Source: Spirogloea muscicola (taxonomy: Eukaryota > Streptophyta > Zygnematophyceae > Spirogloeales > Spirogloeaceae). Taken from it: a stretch of 27,986 nucleotides of DNA. A program made the position numbers and the translations under genes. A model generated the notes under the pieces. It saw only the letters and a list, made by a program, of their open reading frames with translations. It was not told where the DNA came from and ran no database searches. How positions within the stretch are numbered: the stretch's first letter is position 1; the number at the start of each line of letters is the position of its first letter. Location of the stretch: NCBI GenBank assembly GCA_009602725.1, contig WELB01000005.1, positions 31,479 through 59,464 of the forward strand. The letters run 5' to 3'. Positions 1-8,409 of the stretch are shown here, in pieces.

Positions 1-104
1 CCCCCCCCCCACCAAGCCCTGGGCCCGCCCCAGGGCGGCTTCAGGGCTGGCTTTGCCAGCCCTAAAGCCCTCTTCTCTATGTGCGAGCACTTCTCTCTGG
101 GCCC
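1..104. other. GC-rich window edge, no gene seen
   Basis: The first hundred bases start with a run of C and contain a short self-complementary module, GGCTGGC then GCCAGCC, around 45-63. This resembles the hairpin found in the retroelement tails elsewhere in the window. No open frame here looks like a gene. The block is cut by the window edge. Confidence 0.4.
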
Positions 105-845
105 GCCCCTCGGCGGCACCTGAAGGAGGAGAAGCAGGCTTCTCGCAGCACGGACGACGGAGACAGGGAGAACAGGGCGGAGGGCGCAAGAAGCACACAA
201 CCACTCTTGTGACTTCAGCGAGTGGGCGCTCAATATGCTGAAGAAGTAAGTGGATCCAGAAGGGGGCGAGGCTGTGAGAGGCGCCAAAACCACCCAGCTA
301 TGCAAAATTCTTTAGCAGAGGGGAGCTTAGTGCCCCCGAGTCAGCAGCCGCAAGTCGGAGTAAGTAGCGGGAAGTAGAAGCAGCTCGTGCCGTGCGCTCG
401 GCGGGCAGGCCGTGCCGTGGCTGCTGCCTCCCGGAATCATGCAGGGCGACGCTTTTCTGCCTTCCAGTCGCTCCGACCTGCATTTGTTGCCGAGAGAAAT
501 GGAACTTCCAATAGGCACAAAGCATCGAAAGTGTTGTCGCGGTTTGCGTGTCGTCCTGCTGGCCTGTCCTCTCACAGCCATCGCCTTCTTTTCTTTGAGC
601 TGTTTCTCGTTAAAATTTCTTAAAAACCAGCCTACAGAAGAGTGAAGAGTCTCGAAGGAGCCAGAGAGTGTGGACACAACCGAGGGTGAAGAAGCAGATG
701 TTCCCATGTGAGGCAGTGGCCGTGAGAGGCCAGCCGCAAGGAGAGGTACGAATAAGAGAGAAGAAAAGGTCTTCCAGTAGAGGGCGATAACTGAGAAAGG
801 CCAGCCTAGAAGAATGGGAAAGGAAAGGGAAGAAGACGCTTCCAG
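105..845 (-). repeat. Block alpha, inverted copy of 9424-10160 and 22420-23150
   Basis: Read on the minus strand, this stretch matches two plus-strand stretches, 9424-10160 and 22420-23150. It holds a serial arrangement of retroelement tail modules (GGCTGGC, a short spacer, then CACAGCC or CACGGCC, roughly every 70-100 bases). It ends in a short C-terminal coding remnant whose last residues read SDLRLLTRGH before a stop, at about 343-375. That ending resembles the last residues of the LINE-like elements elsewhere in the window. The same block next to copies B and C is in the opposite orientation, so an inversion or an independent inverted insertion lies between it and GT92 copy A. Open frames inside it overlap in several frames and are not convincing genes. 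Confidence 0.75.
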
Positions 846-1215
846 TAGAGGGCGATGGCTGTGAGAGACCAGCCCAGAAAAGAATAAGGAAGTCGAAAGG
901 GCCAGAGAAAGCGCTAAAGCACACAGTGAATCAAGTGGCCACAAGGCCCTCGGTAGCCTCTGTTGAGCACCCGCAGGTCGGAGATGCTAGTCCCCGGGTA
1001 GTGGGTCCACTGGCAGAAGCCAGAGGCTGCAGCCGAAGCGCGACCGGCACGCAGATCCAATGCGCGTGCCATTGACCGCTGCAGCGAGACTGACGGGCGC
1101 ATGCGGTACACCTCAGCGAGATGAGCATGCTGCATTGAGGAGGGGCCGGCAAGCGGGCGAGCAACGGCAGGCGGGGGTGGGGGTGCCCGGGCCGGCTCGT
1201 CTATCGCATGCAATT
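845..1215 (-). mobile_element. LINE 3'-end fragment (block beta), inverted copy of 8515-8880
   Basis: On the minus strand the region encodes a C-terminal retroelement fragment: a GC-rich start, then a segment containing SLQRSMARALDLRAG, then a terminal LRVLNRGY-like motif. A 3' UTR follows with a GGGCTGG...CAGCC hairpin near 858-876. It matches the plus-strand stretch 8515-8880. At 845 it is fused directly to block alpha, whereas near copy B the two blocks are separated by about 544 bases (8880-9424). This is a 5'-truncated dead fragment of the element family that is most complete at 20072-22156. Confidence 0.7.
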
Positions 1216-1419
1216 ATCGGTCTCCCTTCAGCGGTTCATGGCACACGCCTTCAGACACTGTCAATCCTTTTTCGGGCTGGCTGTTCACAGTCCTTGCCCG
1301 CTTTAGGAGAGCCACTTCTCTTCGTTCTTGGCCACTCAGGCCCTCCATCACTTGATACACACTCCGCTGACGGTGGGGGAGCCGTGCGCCGGCTCCCCCA
1401 CCGGGCCTGGCCTCCTCCA

Positions 1420-1545
1420 TCACGCCCTGTGCCTGCACTTGGATGCCAGGCAGCCGGTGGCGGGGACGGTGGCCGTGAAAGCAAGAGAGTTGCAGCACGA
1501 CTTCGACTACCCCCGCCGCGGCCACCTCCTCTTACCGCAAATTAC
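1420..1545 (+). other. Conserved open block of unknown function, copy 1
   Basis: A plus-strand frame here reads LHLDARQPVAGTVAVKAREL and continues through FDYPR and GHL. The same frame is open at 10903-11030 and nearly open at 23849-23970, where one stop interrupts it. Several differences between copies fall in third codon positions, which hints that it was once coding, for example an exon of a neighbouring gene lying tail-to-tail with GT92. I do not recognise the family. It could instead be non-coding sequence that happens to be open. Confidence 0.3.
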
Positions 1546-1859
1546 ATCTTTTGGTTGCATATGTCCTGGTTTCTATACTTTGCTGGGAATCGTGTACAAC
1601 GTGAGGATGTGCTTTCGGCTGAGATGGGCTCGCCGGCATTTTTTACTTGCTTGCGTCGTCGTGTGTCAGAACATTGACAGCAAGCTCAGCTCAAGCCTTG
1701 CACAGAAAAGCTGGGCGCACGCCCCCTCCGGTTGGTGGCAGAAAGGCTCGGAACTTGTCAAGTATCTGGGCATCGCTTGGCGACCTCTACATGCTGACCC
1801 GAGGTCATTGAGCGGTTCCGCTTGAGGTATCCACATCTGAGGAGCCTGCGTTTCTCGTC

Positions 1860-2241
1860 TTTACCAGCTCGGCATGCACTGTGACTTGAATTTGTCTACA
1901 CGGAAGCTGCGCTCCACATTCACCTCGGCTTCAAGGGCCCTTACCTCCTGAAAGCTTGCCCACTGCAATCTCCAAGAGCTCCCTTCTGCCTTTCCTTCTG
2001 TTGCGCCTGCGCCCCTCCTCAGTGACGTCCTTCTATCCCCTCCGTCTCACTGTCCTTCTACCTGACAGGCCCTGTCGCACTGCTTTCTGTTTGGCAGGCA
2101 GGCCTTTTTCATGCCAATTTGAGACGTCACCAAACACCAAGCTGACCTCATCACCCAACCTGCCGCCTACGTTGAGCCTTCCCTACAAGATCCAAGACTG
2201 GGCATGCTCCACTTGAGATGCAAAAGATGACCTCCATGGCC
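1860..2241. repeat. GT92 3'-flank block, copy in A
   Basis: This pyrimidine-rich block lies directly downstream of the GT92 stop codon on the minus strand. It recurs once in C (about 24290-24665) and twice in B (11340-11742 and 11990-12356). Small open frames inside it change between copies and do not look coding. It probably holds the 3' UTR and polyadenylation region of the glycosyltransferase gene, but I cannot point to a definite poly(A) signal. Confidence 0.6.
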
Positions 2242-2985
2242 TTACACTTCAATAATGGGGCTCGGAAGCTGAGTAAGGTCGAGCATGCTAAGATCTGGCA
2301 CAAATCCCTCATTGGGGGCCCCTGTCCGAAGGTCTGTCACGATTGTGCGACAGGTATTGTTCTGGGAGATGATGCCGCGGATGTGCTTGATGTGCAGCAA
2401 TTCCAGGCTGACATGAGGATCTTCTGCAAGAAGCTTGCTGCAGTCGCCTGCAAGCTTGAGCGGCTTATGCACCGATGCCAGCACCACCTCCCCAGTCACG
2501 GCCATCCACTTCTCTCTGTGCTCCGTCCTGTTAATAAAACGGTAGGGCATGCGTTGTGCCAAGATGGGGTTGGCTATCTGCGAGGTGGCATTCTCAGGTA
2601 GGCACCAGTGCACTTCAAAGCTGTAGTCGTACATTCGGAAGTACTTGCGGTCCTTGAATTGCTCCACGATTGTGTCTGCAGCCGCGCCAAGCTGCCTCGG
2701 ATTGGTCAGGCAACACAAGGCGCCTGGATTGCTGCGGCGTACAGCAGTCCTGGTGAGGTCAGCAGTGCGTGGAGAAGGGGAGAGGGGTTCGAGGCCCTTG
2801 CCAAGAGTCGTGGGGGGCACCGGGAAGAGGTACTCGTCGAGGTCGAAGAAGAGGGTCCACTCCGACAATCCCCTGGTCCTATACCCGCAGTCATTCATGT
2901 ACACTATCTGGCCATCGTACCATGCCGGATACTTGAGCTCCTCCCTCACGTCGAACAATGTCATGCGGCCATCCTCAACATATCT
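2242..2985 (-). CDS. GT92 copy A, exon 7 (catalytic exon)
   Basis: This is a 744-nt exon, 247 codons plus a TAA stop at 2244-2242. The acceptor reads TACAG at 2990-2986. The start fits because joining exon 6 (ending LLKLYQ) to RYVEDGRM aligns with plant GALS proteins without a gap, and because the frame upstream of this acceptor meets a stop in copy C. The DXD-type aspartates are at 2844-2842 and 2838-2836, within LSEWTLFFDLDEYLF. Later landmarks are FKDRKYFRMYD, a histidine-rich LLHIKHIRG and NNTCRTIV, which match the GT92 pattern of a His segment followed by a Cys-Arg pair. This is the only one of the three catalytic exons with no lesion. Confidence 0.85.
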   Translation of the reverse strand, partial: RYVEDGRMTLFDVREELKYPAWYDGQIVYMNDCGYRTRGLSEWTLFFDLDEYLFPVPPTTLGKGLEPLSPSPRTADLTRTAVRRSNPGALCCLTNPRQLGAAADTIVEQFKDRKYFRMYDYSFEVHWCLPENATSQIANPILAQRMPYRFINRTEHREKWMAVTGEVVLASVHKPLKLAGDCSKLLAEDPHVSLELLHIKHIRGIISQNNTCRTIVTDLRTGAPNEGFVPDLSMLDLTQLPSPIIEV

Positions 2986-5143
2986 CTGTACTTGTCGAGC
3001 AGCACAGCCCACCTCTCACCACGGTGGCAGCAACTGACTTGTTTGCAGACATGTTTGCAGACACGATGGTGACCATGCAAAGCTTGGCTGTGCGAGCGCA
3101 GGGCACTTCCAAACCCTTCAGCCAGACTTGCTAGTTTGCACCCTTGATTGCCATTCCCAAATCAGCGTAGCCGTAGCTAGCCACATGCCGCTGCTTGTGG
3201 CCATGGGTACTGTGTGCTACCTCCTGCATCCACGCCAGTGTCTGATCTGTGGGACATCATTGAGAGCACGGTACTTGCCTGATACAATTTCAGGAGGTCT
3301 GTTGTCATGCTGCCCTCTGACAGGTAGAAATAATAGTGGACGTTGTTGTGCATCAGGTAATCGTGATACCGAAGCCGTTCGGCCACCCTTGAGGCATGAA
3401 TGTAGTGAAACATGGGAGGTCCGCAGAACGAATTTTTGAAGGCTGGAGGAGCCCTGCGACCACAAGTAGCACATGATGACAGGCTTATCAACCGTGTGAG
3501 ACCAAAGCTTTTGCTAGTCCTGCCTCACCCACAAGAGAAGAGGTGCTCGCTCTGTGCCACCACAATGTGCACGGTGGCAACTGCTGCGGAGCGTGCCTGC
3601 TGGTGCCCGCCTGTGTCACTACTGTGACACATCTGAAGGTTCTTCTCCAAAGACCAGCATGTACTCCAGTTCTTGGTCTTCCTCCTTCACGTGTATCTGT
3701 GAAGCAAATCAAGAACAAATGTCACAGACTACAGATTTCTGGATCATCCATTCGCCACGCACTGCAGGGCCTCACTGTGAGCAGCGCGCCACAAGTCCTC
3801 CGCAATTAGTCAACCAGGCTGAAAAGCTTCGATGCACCATGAGAAGTCCGAGCAGGCGGATTGCTCCTGCTTAATATGCTGGGCAGTGATGTCCGCTGAC
3901 AAGCTGGGCTTACATGGCCATGCCTATGCAACCGCGACCGCAAGAGCTAGAGCAAGAAAGTCACATTGAGGTCATGAAGTGCGAGGTACAGCTGCCATAC
4001 TTGGAAGGGATCAGTGTCATCTGCTGAGAAGTTGCACTGTATAAGCAGCGCCTCACATGGGCGTTGCATACCATTGCCTGCTCAGTGCACCATGGAAGAC
4101 CGTGAGTGGGGCTACTGCGAGCCCCTGCACTGGAGGTTGTGTATCATGCAATGGACGACAAAAAGGGAGCGACGTGAATGGCAAAGAGGCTGCGGTAGGT
4201 CTCAAGTGGCTGGCGCGCATGTTCCCTCGCGTACTGACTTGCACACTGCCATCTGCTTGGCCAGAGCGAGCCTGCGCGAACCAAGCCAGACTGACACTCA
4301 GCAACCCAGCAAGTGGTGACAGGAGCTGGCCACTTGCCTGGCAGCATATGGACCGCAGTTCCCTTGACGCCAAGATCGTGCAGGTACACTTCGTCTACCT
4401 GCAAACGCGACTTCATGTATCACTGCGCTCACTCAAGTAGCACTTCATGGCAAGGAGCTGCCTGTAGAGGCAGGTCAAATTATTCACAACATTGAAAGCC
4501 CTGCTAGTCCTACTTGATGAGATGCCTGGCGCCGCTCGATGAGATAGAAAAGTAGGACGCAGATGTCGGGCCATTTCTTTCACTCAGAAATGAGGCGAAT
4601 GCTCAGCCCACGCTGCCTCCGCATCTGCCTTCAATGCAACACGCTGCTTGCTGCATCTTGCTGAGGCAACGAGGGTCACTGGACACGGACCGGTTCCCTG
4701 GAGTACGGCGCCCAGATGCAGAAGTGGGCTGGATCCCCGAATGCGTCCTGCTTGCGTCCGCCCAGCCAGCGGAGGTCACTGAACCAGGAGCCGGGGTCTG
4801 TGAGCTGGTGAGGTTTGGGCCAGCGGCCAGCTCGGCAAGCAGCAGCCAAGTTGCAGCTGGCCGCTTAGCTGCTCGTGGCCTCAGACACCACGCTCACCAT
4901 CTGCTTTCGGTCCAGGGCTGCCTGTCTCCAGGACCATATCATACTTGTATTCCAGCAAGTGGGTCCAGTCAAGACTCACCCTCAGGCTGCTCGCGCAGAA
5001 CCCGATGACAGTGAAGTTGTCGGGCCCTGTCCTGTACGCGCTGAAGTGCACATACTCTTGCAGGGCGTCTCCCCTGCGCTTCCGCGTGGAGAAGGGAACG
5101 GGCTGGATGCCCGCCAAGGCGTGCGTGCCGTTCAGCCCCTCCT
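2242..5143 (-). CDS. GT92 galactan-synthase-like glycosyltransferase, copy A (5'-truncated)
   Basis: The family is GT92 (DUF23), inverting glycosyltransferases that in plants (GALS) extend beta-1,4-galactan side chains of pectin in the Golgi; that role is inferred from family likeness. The exon model on the minus strand is: 1, up to about 5143 to 4980; 2, 4747-4691; 3, 4398-4338; 4, 4077-3965; 5, 3696-3629; 6, 3453-3279; 7, 2985-2242. Family landmarks appear in order: VHFSAYRTGP and FTVIG (exon 1), FGDPAHFCIW (2), GTAVHMLP (3), LLIQCNFS (4), FCGPPMFHYIHASRVAE (6), and GRMTLFDVRE with the DXD-type motif FFDLDEYLF (7). All retained exons are open and the phases agree. Exon 1 is cut at about 5143, no in-frame ATG remains in it, and the membrane anchor is missing. 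Splice sites of introns 2 and 5 are weak. It is probably a truncated copy unless a new upstream exon exists. Confidence 0.8.
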
Positions 5144-5250
5144 TAGCTCGTACTTTGGCCCCTTTCGAACCTTGTCAATTCTTTTCGGGCTGGCTTCTCA
5201 CAGCCCTTGCCCCATTGGGAGAGCCACTTCTTCTTCTTTTGAAGCGCTCC
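5143..5250 (+). mobile_element. LINE 3'-UTR tail fragment, GGGAGAGCC type
   Basis: The fragment begins within the 3' UTR (TTAGCTCG, then TTTGGCCCCTTTCG) and carries the terminal hairpin GGGCTG...CAGCCC at about 5188-5208. The TTGGGAGAGCCACTTCTTC tail follows. It abuts exon 1 of GT92 copy A at 5143 and so marks the breakpoint that truncated that gene. Similar tails are at 6209-6255, 8015-8052, 16296-16342, 18908-18953, 19784-19820 and 23698-23743. Confidence 0.7.
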
Positions 5251-5338
5251 TTTCCAGCCCCTATCCTCAATGGGCGAGCCCTTCTCTTTTCTAGACGAAA
5301 TGATGAAGGGCTCGCCCATTGAGGATAGGGGCTGGAAA
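5251..5338. repeat. Perfect 34-bp inverted repeat (two LINE tails tail-to-tail)
   Basis: The left arm 5251-5284 and right arm 5305-5338 are exact reverse complements, separated by 20 bases. Each arm is the 3' terminal sequence of the same LINE subfamily (CCAGCCCC, then CCTCAATGGGCGAGCCC), in opposite orientations. The structure can be read as two elements meeting at their 3' ends. It could form a very stable hairpin. Confidence 0.9.
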
Positions 5339-5917
5339 AAGCCAGCCCAGAAAAGAATGAACAAAGGACGAGAAGGGGCCAGGGGAAGTACGAAGAACAA
5401 CAAGCACAGAAAAGAAATGAAGCAGCTACGAAGCACTCAGTAACCCCTGCTAAGCAACCTCAGGTCAGAGAGACTGGGTTCCTGGAAGTTGGTCCCCTGG
5501 CCAGAGCCAGAGGCAGCAGCGAGGGCTCTGCCTGCACGCAGGTGCAACGCGCGGGCCATAGACCTCTGCAGCGAGACGGCCAAGCGCATGTGGTACACCT
5601 GCGCTAGCGACCCGGCTGTATGGGAGTCCACCGGCTCCCCATGGAAGCGGCGGACAATGGCGTGGCGTGAGAGCTGGTTGAGCAGCTCGAGCCACCGAGC
5701 GCCCAGCGCCCCGTGCGTATCGATGGCGAGCGGGAAGAACTCGTCTTCCCGCGGGTGATCTGCGTATTTTAGCTCCTTGGCCTGAGCGGCGCAGGCCACC
5801 GCATACCCAGCCTTGGTGGCAAACTGGGCTGGGTGTGAGCGGTCATAAGGGTCAGTGGTCACCACGTCCAGGAGAAGACGTGGCCCGCCGGCTGGTGGAG
5901 TGGCCACAAGGTCGACG
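5305..5917 (-). mobile_element. LINE fragment, C-terminal nuclease half plus 3' UTR
   Basis: On the minus strand the open frame 5907-5437 encodes the last part of the retroelement protein. It starts inside the nuclease domain (PRLLLDVVTTDPYDRSHP), continues through AKELKYADHPREDEFFPLAI, and ends LRLLSRGY with a TGA stop. About 130 bases of 3' UTR follow, ending in the hairpin and GGGCGAGCCC tail at 5308-5335. The 5' end is truncated near 5917. It matches part of the longer element at 20072-22156 with few changes, so it is relatively young. Confidence 0.8.
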
Positions 5918-5969
5918 CTCTAGAAGGAGCTCACTTCTCTTTTCTTGTGAAGAAGTAGTAGCTCTTTCT

Positions 5970-6260
5970 TGTGGCCCACGCCTTGCATCTGCGTGCTGGC
6001 CGTGCTCTCGCTGCGGCCTCCGGTTTTCGGCAGGGGGATAATTTTCCGGCAGCTAGTCGGTCGAATTTGAGGCTCCTCACTCGTAACTTCTGAGTGGTCC
6101 ATCCTCCCCCGTTCTGACATAGCATCTTCAGGCCCCTTCGTAGCTGCTTAGCGCTTTTAGGCCCCTCCATCAATTGGCCCCTTCGAACCTTTGTCAATCC
6201 TTTTCCGGGCTGGCTTTTCCCAACCCTTGCCCCCATTGGGAGTGCCACTTCTTCCTCTAC
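5970..6260 (+). mobile_element. LINE 3'-end fragment with GGGAGTGCC tail
   Basis: The coding remnant at about 5984-6092 reads LHLRAGRALAAASGFRQG and ends LRLLTRNF before TGA. The 3' UTR then has GAGTGGTCCATCCTCC, TTGGCCCCTTCGAACC and a hairpin module near 6207 (GGGCTGGC...CAACCC, degenerate), followed by a CCCATTGGGAGTGCCACTTCTTC-like end. The stretch from about 6040 onward is duplicated at 16141-16345. Confidence 0.7.
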
Positions 6261-6487
6261 TTTGTGAGAGAAAGTGGCTCCTGGCTGTGAGGAAGAAAGA
6301 CTTTCCAGGAGAGGGAGGTGGCTGGGAGAGGCCAGCCCAGAAAAAGTTATTAACAAAGTCCGAAGGGGCCAGGGAAGCGCTAAAGCACACACGCAGGTAA
6401 GTAGCTACCAGGAGAGGCCAGCCCGAAAGAAGAAAGAAACAGCTCCTCCGATTACGGCAATGGTTGTGAGAAGTGGCTCTCAGAGAA
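6261..6487 (-). mobile_element. Serial minus-strand LINE tail fragments, no gene
   Basis: This stretch carries reverse-oriented tail modules: GGCTGGGAGAGGCCAGCCC near 6319-6338 and another GAGAGGCCAGCCCG near 6412. Each is followed by the reverse complement of the element 3' UTR (CGAAGGGGCCAGGG, AGCGCTAAAGCACACA). It is duplicated at 16440-16660. I see no coding sequence of its own. Confidence 0.55.
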
Positions 6488-7555
6488 GCGCTTTTCTTAG
6501 TCCACGGCCGGTGTGCGCTGGAGCAGGCGGTGGTGGAGGCAGGAACGGATGTGCTGCCTTTCCAGGCGTCGCTACGCTCCGCCCACCAGGAGCTGCTCGA
6601 GGCGCACCCGGACCTGGCGGGCCAAGCGGTCTCCTTTGCGCACCTCGCGCACACCGCCGACCTGCGCGTCCAAGCGCGCTCCGCAGCCGCGATGGACAAG
6701 GCCGCCTTCACCACCGCCTTGCTGCAGCTCCCGGAGGCCGACCTGCGCGGGCGCGCGTGACTCCACGCGGCCTCTTCCCGGGGCCCGCGGCGTGGCTCCA
6801 GGCCCTCCCCTCAAACGACGCCCTCACTCTCCCGGACGAGGTATTTCAAAGTGCCGTCCACCGGCTCCTGGGCCAGCCGCCGCCAGGCCTCCAGGGTGTG
6901 CGCCAGTGCGAATGTGGCGAGCGAGGGGCCGAGCCTGGAGAGCTGGCCGCTCATGTACTGCGCTGTTACCACGGCCGAGAGCGGACAGCGGCCCACAACC
7001 GCCTCCGTGACCATAGACGCATACGACCGCTCACACCCAGCCCAATGTGCCATCGAGGCTGGTTATGCGGTCGCCTGCGCCGCTCGAGCTAAGAAGCTCA
7101 GATATGCTGATCATCCGCGGGAAGACGAGTTCTTTCCGCTGGCTATCGACACGCATGGGGCGCTCGTTGGCTCGAGCTGCTCAACCAGCTCGCCCGCCAC
7201 GCCATCGTCCGTCGCTTCCATGGGGAGCCAGTGGACTTTCTCTGCAGCCGGGTCGCTAGCGCAGGTGTACCGGATGCGCTTGTCTCACTGCAGAGGTCTA
7301 TGGCCCGCGCGCTGCACCTGCGTGCCGGCAGAGCCCTCGCTGCTGCCTCTGGCTCTGGCCAGGGGACCCACTTCCAGGAGCCTAGCTTCTCTGACCTGGG
7401 GCTGCTTAGCAGGGGTTACTGAGTAATACGTCGCTGCTTTGTTTCTTCTTGTGCTTGTTTGCCTTAGCGCTTCCCCTGGCCCCCTTCTCGTACTTTGTTC
7501 CTTCTTTTTTGGGCTGGCTTTTCCAGCCCCTATCCTCAATGGGCGAGCCCTTTCT
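6488..7555 (+). mobile_element. LINE fragment, C-terminal half with internal deletion
   Basis: The plus-strand protein remnant starts near the RT/C-terminal boundary (a LVHGR-like segment). It carries the Cys/His motif CECGERGAEPGELAAHVLRC at about 6907-6966, jumps from the NRLRD segment to DAYDRSHPAQ, and ends at 7421. About 160 bases present in the sister copy (17182-17341) are missing at about 7009, which removes the first acidic residues of the nuclease domain. Several frame changes show it is dead. A 3' UTR follows with the hairpin and the tail at 7523-7550. Confidence 0.8.
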
Positions 7556-7840
7556 TCCTGGCCAGAGCCAGAGGCAGCAGCGAGGGTCTCAGAGCTGGGG
7601 TAGGATGAAGCACTTGATAGCTGCGATGGCGGGGGAGGAGCCAGAGAAAATGGGCTCGCCCATTGAGGATGGGGGGCCCCCGCCGGCCCGGTCGGCGCCG
7701 CGGGCGGCGGCGCTCGGCCGGCTCGGGGCGGGGGCCGCAGTGAGCCGGCGTGCAGCGGGCGGGGGCCCGCTGCTCCTCCCGTTCCTACAGGGGGCGAGGG
7801 CTATGGGGAGCCTTCGTTCCTTTGTTCATTCTTTTTTGGG
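7556..7840. repeat. Mixed repeat: LINE piece plus GC-rich block, shared with 18957-19615
   Basis: Bases 7556-7650 repeat part of the element (CCAGAGGCAGCAGCGAGGG, then GGGGTAGGATGAAGCACT), as at 18960-19165. A truncated minus-strand tail is at 7652-7670. A very GC-rich segment follows at about 7671-7800, ending CTGCTCCTCCCGTTCCTACA, which recurs at 19480-19590. The GC block has no recognisable protein. Being directly attached to LINE pieces in both spacers, it may belong to an element 5' region or to a captured promoter. Confidence 0.6.
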
Positions 7841-8095
7841 CTGGCTTTTTGCCTCCGGCTTTCGCCAGGGGGATTGTTTTCCGGCAGCTAGTCTGTCGGA
7901 TTTGAGCCTCCTCACTCGTAGCTACTGAGTGGTCCATCCTCAACCCGTTCTGCCATAGCGCTTTAGGCCCCTCCGTCATTTGGCCCCTTCGAGCCTTTGT
8001 CAATTCTTTTCGGGCTGGCTTTTCACAGCCCTTGGGAGAGCCACTTCTTCTCTTCCCAGCCCCTATCCTCAATGGGCGAGCCCTTCTTCTGTGAG
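7840..8095 (+). mobile_element. LINE 3' end with two tails in series
   Basis: The coding remnant FASGFRQGDCFPAASLSDLS ends at a TGA at about 7926. Its 3' UTR leads to the hairpin GGGCTGGCTTTTCACAGCCC at 8013-8032 with a short GGGAGAGCCACTTCTTC end, immediately followed by the other tail type at 8056-8083. The whole arrangement is repeated at 19615-19860, so it was present before the spacer was duplicated. Confidence 0.7.
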
Positions 8096-8400
8096 GGCCA
8101 GGGGACCCGCTTCCAGGAGCAGAAGAAAGTGCTCGCTCATAGAGAAGAGGGGCTGGCAAAGTTAGTCCAAAAATAATGGACAATGTCCAAAGCCAAAGAA
8201 AGAGGTGCCAGGAGTCAAGCTTCTCCGACTTGGGGTTGCTCAGCAGGGGTTACTGAGAGTTTCGTAGCTGCTTAGCTTCTCCTTATGCTTGATTTCCTTA
8301 GTGCTTCCCCTGGCCCCATCTCGCACTTTGTTCATTCTCTTTTGGGCTGGCCTTTCCCAGCCCCTATCTATGGGCGAGCCCTGCTTCCTCTTGCTGTGAA
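8096..8400 (+). mobile_element. Short LINE 3'-end fragments
   Basis: A scrap at 8096-8200 contains a decayed inverted tail. It is followed by ASFSDLGLLSRGY-type coding remnant (about 8210-8252, TGA stop), the 3' UTR (CTTAGTGCTTCCCCTGGCCCC) and a tail at 8357-8381 that has lost three bases relative to the consensus. There is no intact gene. Confidence 0.6.
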
Positions 8401-8409
8401 TAGCCAGCC

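Larger units (their letters stand above)
1240..5143 (-). repeat. GT92 duplication unit, copy A
   Basis: This unit is collinear with 10730-15240 (copy B) and 23690-27986 (copy C). It contains the 3' flank of the GT92 gene (1240-2241), then exons 7 to 2 and part of exon 1. Homology to B and C stops abruptly at about 5143, inside exon 1, where A continues into a LINE-type 3' UTR sequence. Exon 7 of A looks closer to B than to C by eye. Confidence 0.85.

Noticed and set aside
298-525. Small conserved frame (also 9749-9958 and 22732-22941) as a possible gene
   Set aside because: It overlaps the recognisable LINE terminal frame, and other frames in the same block are also open in all copies. There is no coding-type substitution pattern by eye.
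2986-3012. Extension of exon 7 upstream to a GTG at 3012 as a start
   Set aside because: GTG is not a plausible eukaryotic start, copy C has a stop in that stretch, and the splice junction at 2985 gives a gap-free family alignment.
6513-7010. Arg/Pro-rich frames over the LINE Cys/His region
   Set aside because: They are shadows of the real retroelement frame in GC-rich DNA.
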